This document shows, one piece after another, positions 45,352-57,300 of a stretch of DNA of 64,000 bases; position 1 is the first letter of the stretch, and each line of letters starts with the position of its first letter. Made by a program: the position numbers and the translations under genes. The stretch comes from Chrysemys picta bellii. Its lineage: Eukaryota > Chordata > Testudines > Emydidae. A model generated the notes under the pieces. That model did not search any database. It worked only from the letters and a program-made list of their open reading frames with translations, and was not told the DNA's origin. The stretch is taken from assembly GCF_011386835.1 (NCBI RefSeq), contig NW_027053036.1, forward strand, positions 1-64,000. Reading direction: 5' to 3'.

Positions 45352-48300
45352 CTGGGGAAGGAAGAGAGAGAGGAAGTGAGGCTGGAGGCCGCCCCCGCCC
45401 CAGCTGGGAGAGGCAGCACAGCGAGTACAATCAGCTACGGGCCAGGCCCTGCCCCCAACTCCCCCGCCTCCAAATGCATCACGCTGCAGCCCAGGAGAGC
45501 AAGGCCGCTGTGCCCCAGGCGGGCGGGCACCGGCGCAAGGAGGGAGCAGATGCGCCCAGCTTCCCGCCAGCGGGATAATCCCCCAGAGCGCCAGTAACAG
45601 GGCACTCTGCCAGTAACGCAGGCTCAGCCAGTGGCACCTCACTGGCAGTGGCCAGTGACGCAGTGGGGGGTGGGGATCCCCCCAGCAGTGGCCCAGGAGG
45701 AGCAGTAGTCAGATGGGCAAACCCCCGAGCTGGCCACTGAATCCAATCACCTGGGGGACTGGGAGGTGGGGGGCAAGAGGACAGTCTCCTCTTGCAAAGA
45801 GCTCTACATGGGGGGAAAATCCAAAAGAATCTCATACTGTTAAGAAGCAGCTGAGACCAGAGCGGAGAGAGAAGAGACAGAGAAAGAAAAGGAGAGAGAG
45901 CCAGAGGGGGTGAGAGCCAGAGAGAGCAGGAGGAGGGTCAAGGCAGGCTAGTGGCACGCCCCTTTATGGCAAGGACGCGGTGAGGAAGGCAGGGGGTGAG
46001 CCCAGGCACGTAAGTCCATAGCTTTACCTGGCAGTCACTGCGGCACAGAGAGAAACCGAGGGGGGGTGGGAGGGAAGAGAAAGGAAAGGAGAAAAGGGAC
46101 ATGGTCGGAAAAGAGGAGATCAGAGACGGTGCCAGAGACATTGTGAACCCGGGGACCCCCTCTGGGGGCCAGGGCTGTGCACAGGGGCTGGGGAGCAGAA
46201 GGAGGGGGCGGTGGTGCTCTCATTGGAGATGCACAAGGCACCGTCGAGGAGGAGCTGGTGCCCGGTTGGCAGGAAGTCCGTTCTCTGCGCTGAGGGTGGC
46301 AGGGCCAGCAGCACCAGGTCTGGCTAGTCCCGGCACATCAAAGGAGCTGGCAAGAGCATCCCAAAAGCATGGCGGGGCAGGGCAGGACCAGCGCTTGGCA
46401 TAACTGGATGGGGCAGAAGAGCCTCACTGTGGGGCGACCTAACAATGGCTGAGAGATGGAGGAGACGAGAGGCTAGATGGGGAGGGGTTGGGGGCCCTGC
46501 AGCCGACTGCTGCCCCACACCAAACCGCCTGCAGCCCGGCTCCGGCGCTGTTCCCATCCCTCACTCCCAGCGCCATTCCAGGCCCTGCCACATGCGGGGA
46601 GCAACAGTGGGTTTGGAGAGCTCCTGCAGCTCTGCTGCACTGGGGTGAGTTGGGGGTCAGACCTCCCTCCCCCATGCCGCAGGGGCCTAGCCCAGCCCAC
46701 CACCCTCACCTGGAAGCAGTGAATATGTGCTTGGAATTGGTGCAGATGGCATTGATGGGGCTGTCGTGGCCCTTGATCTCCCCAACGGGTGTGAAGTTCT
46801 CCATGTTCCAGACCTTCACCACGCCCCCGCGGCAGGCGCTCAGCAGCATGGGGCAGCCAGGGACGAAGGCCAGGGCGCAGACCCAGTCCTTGTGCGCGTT
46901 GGGGATTTGCTGGCAGGCACAGAGACAGGGCAGAGCCAGTGAGCGCCCACGATCCACGCTGCCAGCCGGGGCCATCAAGACCCAAACTGCCCCCTGAGCT
47001 CCAGGGCAGGGTCAGGCCAGCAGCCAGAGCCAGATGCTGGGTTTGCAGTTGGCTGCTGGCTCTGTAATGGGCTGAGACAAACCCCCCACATCTGTACCGT
47101 GGCTGAGAGCTGGAATTTTTAAGCTCCGATTGATTTCTCATCAAGCAGCAGCCGAGGATTTGAATTCAAGACAAGGGGACTCTGGTGAGCTACAGAAACA
47201 GCTCAGCAGGAGAGAAGAGGGCTCCGCCCCAGGAGACAATTGCTCATTGGGATTGACCAGGGGATCTCCAAGCTCTAATCAATCCAAGCCGTGCTGGCAA
47301 CCCTGATACGAGACACACAAGATGGGGGAGAGAATCTCTTTGATTGGACCAATTTCTGTGTGTGTGGGGGGAAGGGAGAAGTCTGCAAACTCAGCTCTTC
47401 TTCCAGGGTGGGGCTTGAAAGCTTGTCCCTTCCACCCACAGGAGCTGGTCCAATAAAAAAGAGATTCCCCCTCACCCCCCATCTCTCTAATTATTTGTCT
47501 GCCATCAATCCTCAGCGCTCCAGTGGGAAGAAAAATGAGCATTTCATAGGGGAGAGACTGTGGGGGAGGGTCACACAGCCACAAATGGTGACTAGCTCTG
47601 GGCAGCTCCATTTTGGGGGACACCCCAACCACCCCATTTTCAGAGGAGCAGAGCCCCCACTGCTCCCCTTGACTCCCACAGTGCCCAGCTCCTCTGAACA
47701 ACCCAGCCCCGGGCGGGCACACGGTAGGTTCTCCAAAACAGAGCCCCCCACCACTAAAAAAAAAAAAAAAAAAAATCAATGGAGGCCTCTGAAATGTTAG
47801 CCAAGTCTCATGGCAGAGCCAGACTTCCTGCCTCCCAGCACCGGCCTGCACGCCCCCTTCGGCTGCTGCTCTATCCCAGACCCACCGGAGGCCATCCCCG
47901 CACTGCTGCGCGCCACCACTGACCTGGAGAGCCAGGCACCGCGGCCTGTGGCGCCCGGAGACCAGACAGCCACACTCACCGGGGTCAGAAATAGGGACAA
48001 CGCCGAGCGCTATCTACCCCCAGACCAACCTGTCCCCATTCGCCATAGGCCACTGAGCCCTTTAACTGCAGCAGGTGGGGCCCAGCCCTATAGAACTGGC
48101 TACCGTGATTTTTCCTGTGGGTCAATGGCCAGTGACAGAGAAAAGGTTCCCCACCCCTGCCCTAAGGGCTGCAGCTGGGAGAGGAGCACTGGGTCCTACT
48201 TTCAGCCCCCTTTGGGCGTGATCAGCAGCTGCTGGGGCTGATGTAGTGCAAAGCCCAGGAGCAAACAGGCTAAGCTGCTCCACGCTGGGGTTTGTGCCAG

Positions 48301-51300
48301 TGCAGCTTCCCCCGGTGCCAGTCCAAATCCACCCCTGCCTCAATAACACAGCTTCCAGCCGGGAGGGAGCGGGCCCCCGCTCAGCCCAGAACGACTGCTC
48401 CCTCTGCCTACGCAGCACCCGTCTGCCTCCCCACAAGAGCTGCCCTTGCCTGGGGGCCCGAGTTAGCCCCGCCCGGACCTGTTGAGCTCCCAGATGCGGA
48501 CAGAGTTCCCGGCGGCAGCGTAGAGCATGGTGCCGGTGGGGTTGAGTGCGATCTGGTTGATCTGGTGCTCGCCCTGCACGCTGGCAATGGTGCGGGTGGT
48601 GGTCCTGGCACAGGCGTCCCCAGAGATCACCTGACCTGAAGAGCTAAGCCAAAGAGACAAACAGGTGAGCCTCAAGGCAGAGACCCTCGGGGGAGGGAGG
48701 GGGCAATTTACACAGTGTGGAATGGAAGATCTAGCCCGTTGTGGACTGATTGGAAGGCTGGACAGCGTCTGTCCCCAGCCATCTATAGGGGGAAGCAACG
48801 CCCCTTCCTGGCCACATGCAGTGCCAGTGGTGCCAGGATGAGACCCCCCCGCTCAGCCCCACGTCCCCTCAAGCCGGGAGCAACGGCACAGCAAGGGTGA
48901 CCCAGGCAGCAGCTTTCGGCACCCAAGGGAGGTGCCTTGCCGCGCAGCCAGCCAGACCCGTACCAGCAGGCATGCCAGCTCCACGCCCAGGGCGGAGCGA
49001 CACAAACCCCACCCCTGGCTTGGAGTTGATGTTGACAGGCAGCCCAGGCATGTTCCCGCCCAGGGCCGGCGCTTCCATTTAGGCGACCGCACCAGGATTT
49101 GGGGGGGGGAGGGGCAGCAATTCGGCAGCGGGGGGTCCTTCCGCGCTCCGGGTGTTCGGCGGCAATTCTGCAGCGGGTCCTTCACTTGCTCCAGGACCCG
49201 CCGCCGAAGTGCCCCGAAGACCGGGAGCGTGGAAGGACCCCCCCACCGCTGAATTGCCGACGACGACCGGGAGCACGGAAGGACCCCCCCACCGCTGAAT
49301 TGCCGACGACGACCGGGAGCACGGAAGGACCCCCGTCTAGGGCGCCAAAAACCCTGGCGCCGCTCCTGTTCCCGCCAGTCAGATTGGGGAGGCCTAAAAG
49401 AGAAGTCTCAGTCTGTGGCTGGGCACCAGAGAGAGGGGCTGATTCGCTGGGGTCTGGAAACGGTGCTGGCAGCTGCAGATGGGTCATTACCCATCCCTGA
49501 TCAAAGCAACTGTAGGGTGCACGGTGCCCCCCGAAACAGACGAGAGGAGCAACTTCCCTGAGAGCAGAGCACCAAGCCACGGAGCCTCCACGAGCCAGGC
49601 CAGGCTAGAACGACCTGCATTGCAGCATTCCTAGACTCAGCCCTGCAGACCAGCCCGGCCGCCTGGCCTTTGCAATGCTGCCCTGAGTGCAGAACGCTGG
49701 CAGGGCAGTGCGTCGAGCTTGGCCAGGCCCACAGGGCAGCCTCCGTGCGTCAGGTACTTACGTGAGGGTGCGGACGCACTTGGCCGAATCCCGGATATCC
49801 CACACCTTGATGTAGGAGGTGGAGACAGTGAAGACCAACCCTGAGTGGCTGCAGTACTTGATGGACACCACATTATTGGGGTGGCCCTTTAGCGAGGCGA
49901 TTTCCTGGCCCGTCACCAGGTTCCACATTTTGCAGCTCCGGTCTGCGGGAGGAGGCAGGAGCACATGACACTGCGGGACCCTTCCTGTCCTCAGCAAAGG
50001 ATCCCCATGGCTTCCTCCCTCCCTCCCCCCCGCCTCCCCCTGCTCCCACGAGTGCCCCAGGGGAGCTCAGTCCCTGTGGCCCATCCAGCCTCTGGCACCT
50101 CTGCCAGACCTGCCAACGGGGGGAGGGTCTATTAGTGCCAGGTGCGAGGTGAACATCCAGCCACTAGGAACCGGGCAGAGGCCCCAACAACTCGCTTCAG
50201 GGATGTCACCACACAGCTGTTCAGAACTAATGACTCGTGCAGCATTGCTGCCCTCTGCTGGGGGGACCCAGAACTGCACCGGCCCCGTTGTGGCTTTCAG
50301 GCAGGCCGGTGCCGTCTGAGCAAGAGGCTCCTGTCCTGCCCCCGCAGTTTGGGGTGGCTCAGCCCCTCCCCTGGGTAACAGGCTCACTCCCCAATGATCA
50401 CACCCAGAGCTCAGCAGCCGGCCCGCCCCTGAGGCGCGCACCTTTGGATCCGGAGAAGAGCAGCTCGTCGGTGGCGTCCACACGGAGAACGGGCTTGGAG
50501 TGTCCTTCCGCCACGGAGATGCACTGCAACGGGGCCATCCGGGTGCTCCTGGCACCGCCCACGGGGTTAATGAGGCCCTTTCCGTGGAGAGAGAGAGCAA
50601 GGGCGTCAGCAGGAGGGCGCTGGCTGGGTGACCCAGGACGAAGCCAGATCCCGCCCCACGAGGCTGCCAGGGCCTGCTAGTGGGGCTCCGGAGCAAAGCA
50701 AACCACAGACAGAAGCTGCCGGGCAGCCTGCTCCCCAGACAGGCCCCCCGGGGGCAGGTCACACCCCATCGGTGCTAAGGGCTCAGGGACTCGTGCAGAC
50801 CCTGCCTTGGCTTGGGGCAGGGGCTTGGAAAGGAAACGGGCTTCACCCCCGGCCATCTCGCTGCTGGCACAGATGAGCTACCCCCCTCCCGCCGTGAGAG
50901 CTGTGGGTGGCCTCTGTGCCCCATCCAGGCAAGATCCCGAAGCCAATAGAGTCCAGGCTGCTGCATGGCACACGCTGCCCCATCCCCTGTGGAGTCAGAG
51001 ACTAGCAGGGACAGGCTGGCTCTGGACCCAACCCCCAGAACCTCCAGGCTTGAACAAACTGGGGCCCTGCTCCAGCCGTGCTATGTGGGGCATAAGGGCA
51101 CCACCCCGTGGCCAGCGGGGGGGAAGCGCCCTCTCTCCATCTGACCCACTCCGGTTTTGCAATGAGCTTCACCCTACTTTGGCAGATGGGGAAGGGATTT
51201 TTAACAGGTCACAATCAAATCAATGGCAGAGCTGGGAACGGAGCCCAGGAGTTCTCAACCCCCCGAGATAGCCCCAAAGCAGCTTCCCAGCCAGGATCTC

Positions 51301-54300
51301 TAAGCACCTCCCCTCCTCCCAGCAGGGTTGGATTACAGGTGGGGACACGGAGGCAAAGGGAGGGGAAAGGGCTAGCCCAGGGTCACACGGCACATTTGTG
51401 GCATGGTTGGAATGGATTTTTTGAGGGGCGCTGAGCACCCACTACTCCAGCTGATGGTGCTCAGGGTGTCAGAGTCAGGCCCACGGTGTCTCAAATAGGC
51501 ACCCAAAGGCCAGTGGGGAGATGCTCCTCTGCCAGCCTGGCCCTTTTGATGTGCAGGGAATGGGGGAAGGAGAGTTCTCCTGGCACAGACACTGCCTTGG
51601 GCTAGTGTAATTGGTTCTATGTGGCTCGTGTTGCAAACCCAGGCATGCTGGGGGCAGAGCCAGGGCCTTAGCACACCCCATTAGGGGAACTCTGGGTTGT
51701 GGCATAGCTGGCAAGCAGCCCTTTGGGAGGTTGCAGTGAGTTAGAGCAACCCCAAGGCTGCTCTAATATATCTGGGAGGCTGCACAGGCCTCAGCAGCAG
51801 CCACAGGATCCTCGGTGCCAAGAGGCTGCACCCCAGGTGTTTACTCTTTGCAGATGGGGAAACCGAGGCACAAGACAGGGATAACAATCCTGACCAGCCT
51901 CGCCACGTTTGTCAAGTGCTTGGAGATGTCTGAACTGAAGGTGCGAGAGAAGACCCAAAAAAAAGCATCATAGCCTGGACCCTCCAAGCATCCACCGGCT
52001 CCAACAACTGGCCTGCCCTGCCTCTTGCAGCTAGGCCAGACACAGCGCAAGATATCATCACTACCCGCCCTGCCCTCGAGGCAGAATAGAGCATGCAGCT
52101 GCCCCCATTCAGTGAAAGCACCGTACGCTATCCGCTTAAACCCCCAGCACTGCATTTCAAGACGATGGCTCAGACCTTAAGGCACTGGAGACCAGAGGCA
52201 GAAAGGGACTTCCACAGCCGGACACGGCATGCCAGGGCCATGCGGGGAAGCAGAGAGAAGGAAAGAGGGACACACAGCGAGCAAGAGCAGCACCAGGACA
52301 GAGTCCCAATAGATTTAGCAAAGAAGCAAGGCCCAGAGTTTGGCCAGCACGGATTCAGCATGCAGGGCAGGGGGAGGGAAATGCGAGAAGCAGGAGAGTT
52401 CTAATCAATAGAAAGTTGTATGTACCTCAGCACCTCCGAGACAGAGGAATCGCTGTCGTCAGACCTAGGGACAGAAAATTAGCAGGATTACGGGAGAAAA
52501 AATCCCGGATGAGAGAGGCAGCAGCGGAGTCAGAGAGTGGAGTGTTGTTATTGCATCCAAGCTAGCGGGGTAGAGAGGGAGGAGCGGACACAGAAAACCA
52601 GAGAGGAAAGGGGCAGAGGAGCAGGAAGGGACACGTGGCTCGGACACAAGATCTTTCAGGCTGGACTGGAGTCATTCAGCCAGAAGGGACTGTTACAATC
52701 ACCCAGTCTGACCAGTACAGTGCAGGCCTGAGGCCTCGCCCGGGGATTCCTGCATCCAGTCTTCATTTAATCTTCCCATGGTCCCCCATCTCATCACTGC
52801 CACCAGCCATCCAACCTAGCCCCTCAGGTTCCGCACTCCTGGTTTTGGGGTACGGCTGGGGTGTTCTGACACGGTCCGGCTCTGCGCTATCGTGCGGTCT
52901 GATAGCAGGCAGGATGGGGACCAGGGGCTGGTCCTGAGCTGCAGGCAGTGCCATGGGCTCCCCCCGGTTTGAACATCGCCGCCAAACTGGGATTCTGCAG
53001 GGAGGCAGATGGGAGGTGGTTGCTACCAGCTCCCATAGGGCCAGGTCCTCGGGAGCTGTAAATCAAAGCCGCTCTGCTGCCCCCACGGCAGCTAGGCCAA
53101 TTTGCACCCGTGCAGGGGCTGGCCCATGACGGTCAAAGGCAGTCCTAAGGTGGGCTCGTTCCTCCGTAGAAACCAAAGGCTGCCACTGGAGAGCACCCCC
53201 ACCCCACCTCCGAAGGGTCACAGCCCCTGGCACCAGGAGCAATTGGAGCACCTACGGGCCCCTGGCGGAAAGCTCGCCCCACCCAGAGCAGCCACGTCAC
53301 CTCCTGAGGGGGACCGGGACCTGTGAGCAGCCGGCATCTCCCCACAGAGCACAGTGGGAGAGGGAGCAGGGCCCAGAAGGGGCAGGTGCGATGGCACAGC
53401 CAGTGCCACACAGAACCGGGGTAGGGCCGACTGGGAAATGGCTTCCCCACCGCCTGGGGACCCCTGCCAAGCCCAGCGCCGACGAGCCCCATGCTTCGCT
53501 GGGGACGGGATGGCGGCTTAGTGTCCTCAGCTAGCAGCCCCCTGGACCCACCTCACCCGCTTTATAACTGCAGCCAAACCCACCCAGCAGCGTCCCTGCG
53601 GGTGAAATTCTCCTCTGCCAGCAGCCAGTGTGACAGCCGCCATCTTGGCCAACACACTGGGGCCTGAACCAGGGCCCTCCAGAGCTACCAGCAGGAGCTA
53701 AAGAGCCCAGGGCCGCTAGTGGGGCTTGTGACAGCCCCAGCCCCCCAGGGGATCCCCACGGGCCCAGCGGGGGATCGGGCACTGCCACGTGTGTGCACAC
53801 AACGCTAAAGGCCAGGGCACCGCTTCGGGCCTGTTCTGAGGGCTCTAGCAGTGCAATGTAACGACGAGCCTCCAGATGGATCATCTACAGGGAGGGCATC
53901 TGCCACCCCAGGCTCTTAACAGCAGCTGCTTCTGCCTGAGCTAAAGGCCCAGGCTTGGCAGCTCAGGGGCAGCCCCGAGACAAGGTCCAGCCAGTAGAGG
54001 GGGACCAAAGACCCCCCCTCCATATCAATGGGGTTATAGACAGGTCTGGCATAGGGCCCCTGCCCAGGGAGATGCTGCCCCATGTGAAGTTCTACTGCAC
54101 CAGTATTGCAGCTCTCTGCCTTCGCCCTGGTCGCTTCACTAGCCCGGCAGGAGCCTGCGGCTGACTCCAGCTGGGACTGCCGGGCCCGAGGCAGAGCGGG
54201 GACGGTACCTGGGGACAGCCATGGGAGTCACCGTCTGCCATTCACTGCTCTTGGGGCTGGGCTCCCTGGAGCTTCACCCCCCTACCCGCTCCTTGCCCCA

Positions 54301-57300
54301 CGAGGCTCTTACTTGTCCAGCGCGGAGCCCTGGCTCTGGTTGCTGTGAGGCGGGATAAGACGTTGCGGTCATTGCGCGGCCTGGTGGGAGGGGATGAGGG
54401 AGGCGTGAAGCCAACGTCCGAAGTCCTGAGCCGGGGTGTTCAGAAAGAGACCCATGATCACAAGCCTGGTCCGGGGATCTACCCCCTGCCCCGCACCTCC
54501 ACTCAGCACAGGGAGGCCTGAAGTGCCAGCCCATGGTGAAGTGATTATTCCCCTCTATTCGGCACTGGTGAGTCACATCTGGAGTATTGCATCCAGTTTT
54601 GGGCCCCCCGCTACAGAAAGAATGTGGACATACTGGAGAGAGTCCAGCAGAGGGCAACAAAAATGATTAGGGAGCTGGGGTACATGACTTATGAGGAGAG
54701 GCTAAGGGAACTGGGCTTGTTTAGTCTGCAGAAGAGAAGAGTATGGGGTGGATTTGATAGCAGCCTTCAACTACCTGAATGGGGGTTCCAAAGAGGATGG
54801 AGCTTGGCAAATGACAGAATGAGGAGTAATGGTCTCAAGTTGCAGTGAGGGAGGTCTAGGTTGGATATTAGGAAAAACGATTTCACTAGGAGGGTGGTGA
54901 AGCACTGGAATGGGTTCCCTAGGGAGGTGGTGGAATCTCCTTCCTTAGGGGTTTTTAAGGTCCGGCTTGACAAAGCCCTGGCTGGGATGCTTTAGTTGGG
55001 GATTGGTGCTGCTCTGAGCAGGGGGTTGGACTAGATGACCTCCTGAGGTCCTTTCCAACCCTGATATTCTATGATTCTATGGCACAGCTGGATCCAGCAC
55101 CCAGCGTCGTGCCTGGGCACAGACGAGTGCACAGGTTGGTCCCCGATGGGGAGCTAGGCCCATGTGCTCTCCAGCCTCTCCCCACTCACCTGGCAGGCTG
55201 CCCCCGGTCATAGGATTTCCTCCGGGTCAGAGGCGAGGTGTCCGAGCCACAGGACTGCCTAGGGCTGGAACAGAGCAAGACCTGATCCGCAATCGCCCCT
55301 CCTTTGGGCCAGGGCCCTTCAGCACTGAACATGCCTACCCCAGAGCAAGCGAGCCGAGAGCCCTGGGGCAGCGCACAGATCCACCTCCCGAGCATGGGGT
55401 CCAGCGGGCTGGATCAGGCCCCGGCAGGGCCCAAGGCCAGCGGCCCCGGCTAAGGGTTTGCGCTGTGAGCGCAGGTCCTGTTGGCTTCATCACCGAGACT
55501 GCTGCTGGAGAAGGCAGCTCCGTGCCTTCGATAAGAGGGCTGTGGAGACTGGACGCCCAACTCTGTCCGACAGCAGAACACGGTTTGTGCCCGCCTTCCC
55601 CAGGCCCCATCCCCCCGACGGGCAGTTTGTGGACACTGGCAATCCAAGATGGCAGAGCAAGCTGGCCCCACCACTGCATGCTGGGACAGGCTGGGTCGAC
55701 CGAGAGGAGTCCAGACTCAAGGCTCCAAGGGCAGAATACGATGGCCCAGCCCACCTCTTCCCCCAAGGGCCTGTAAGCACGTGGGGCCCACGCTTGCCAG
55801 GGCTTACAAGGTGCTGCCACGGGTGGGCAGGCTGATGGTGCGGGAGACCTTATCCTTGCGGTAGGAATCCCGGATGGAAAAGCCGATCCCGTCTTCCTTG
55901 ATCTCCATGAGGGACACCAAGGACTTGGTGATGTTCTTGGTGGAGATGTCCAGCGTGGGTCCCAGGCACTCGGCCGACACAGCCTTCATCTGGCCTGACA
56001 GCTTGGGTTCCCCCTGTAGCGTGGCACAGGGAGGGGAGGGCTGAGAGGCGAGGAGTTCACTGCCCCGAGGGTAGCACGTGGAGCGAGTCTGAGACGCTGG
56101 CGCCCCTTGGCCATTCAGTTCCAAGAGGCCTCTGGGGCCAAGCACCCAGCAGTGGCAGATCTAGAGAAACCTTTCAGTTGGGCCCCGGTTGCCAGCATTA
56201 ACGTTTCATGAACTCATTAATGAGGGCAACAGGAAGTACCCCCTGTGCAAGGCTGAAACGTGTATGGCCCAGAGTGCCGGAGCAGCTCTCCCAGGAGGAT
56301 TCGGCACATGGAGGGACTGGTCCAGTCAATTAGCCTCTGGGAAGGGCGCACAGCACCAGGGCGTCACATGGGTTTTATTTGCTCCCAGAGGAGGGCTAGA
56401 CAGCACCAGGGCACCTTGCCTGGATTCAGGGAAGCCCAGTACAGCTCAATGATGTGGCATTTAGGGGTTTAAAGTGGGCTCTACGACTCAAGGAGCCATT
56501 TATAGGGCCAAAGTAACACGCCAGGCACGGCCGTCACCAGGAGACCAGACCCCGGGCTATTTCAGTTCCAGACCCAAGACATTCCGCCCATGGAGAAGAC
56601 TCCCGCCAAGGGCCACCGCCCAGCCGTGAGCACAAAGGGAGAGGGGGTACAATGGACCAAAGACCCCACATCTGGATGTTAAATGGCCCTGTCTGTGGCT
56701 GTGAACTGACCTTGAACTTGAAGTCGTCCTGGCTGGCCGAGCCCTTCAGGGTGAAAGACTGGGAGAAGCTGTAGGAAACAAAGGGTTAAATGGCCGATCC
56801 CCTTTAAGGCTTAACTTAATGCTAAAGGAAGAAACCACTGCCCATCACCCCCACCCCATAACACCCTATCACCAGCCCGGCTACGGTTCCTCCTCCCATT
56901 CCTCGAGGTACAGCCCATCCCCCGGTCCCTTTCGGGGCCCTCTTCCCTCCCAGCTCCGTCTTGACCCTGGCCCTCAAGAGGAACGATTACTGGGACAGTT
57001 CTGTACAGCCCCTGCACGCCTGGGTTTGAGCACGGCCAGTCATCGCGTGTGGGTAGCCTGTGCACCGTCGGGTCCCACGTAGGAGCTCCGAGGGGCTGGA
57101 GCATGCTCGGTGCAGACAGAACCTGGAGAATTTAGCTGCCAAGCTCTAATGGGTCTACCTTGCCAATGAGTGCCACAGAGATGCGCCCCCCTCCCTCCAT
57201 AGATCCCGCCGCTCAGGGGCGCACGAGGCTGGGACACTGCACGCTCCCTGGTGCGCTTACCTCCCCTCCGAGGTCAGGCTGAACTCCGAGATCTCCTCGT

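Noticed and set aside
45139..45835. Open - strand frames over the distal KIF21B last exon
   Set aside because: Pro/Leu-rich, overlapping frames with no exon borders apart from the short phase-matched exon at 45297-45351.
46473..47144. 223-codon - strand ORF over the penultimate KIF21B exon
   Set aside because: Out of frame with the WD40 coding; a shadow of the real exon in GC-rich DNA.
54313..54342. A 30-base exon starting after cctcacag at 54343
   Set aside because: The text before it (SRLT) is plainly part of the same exon in the family, so a one-base loss explains the data better than a new acceptor.
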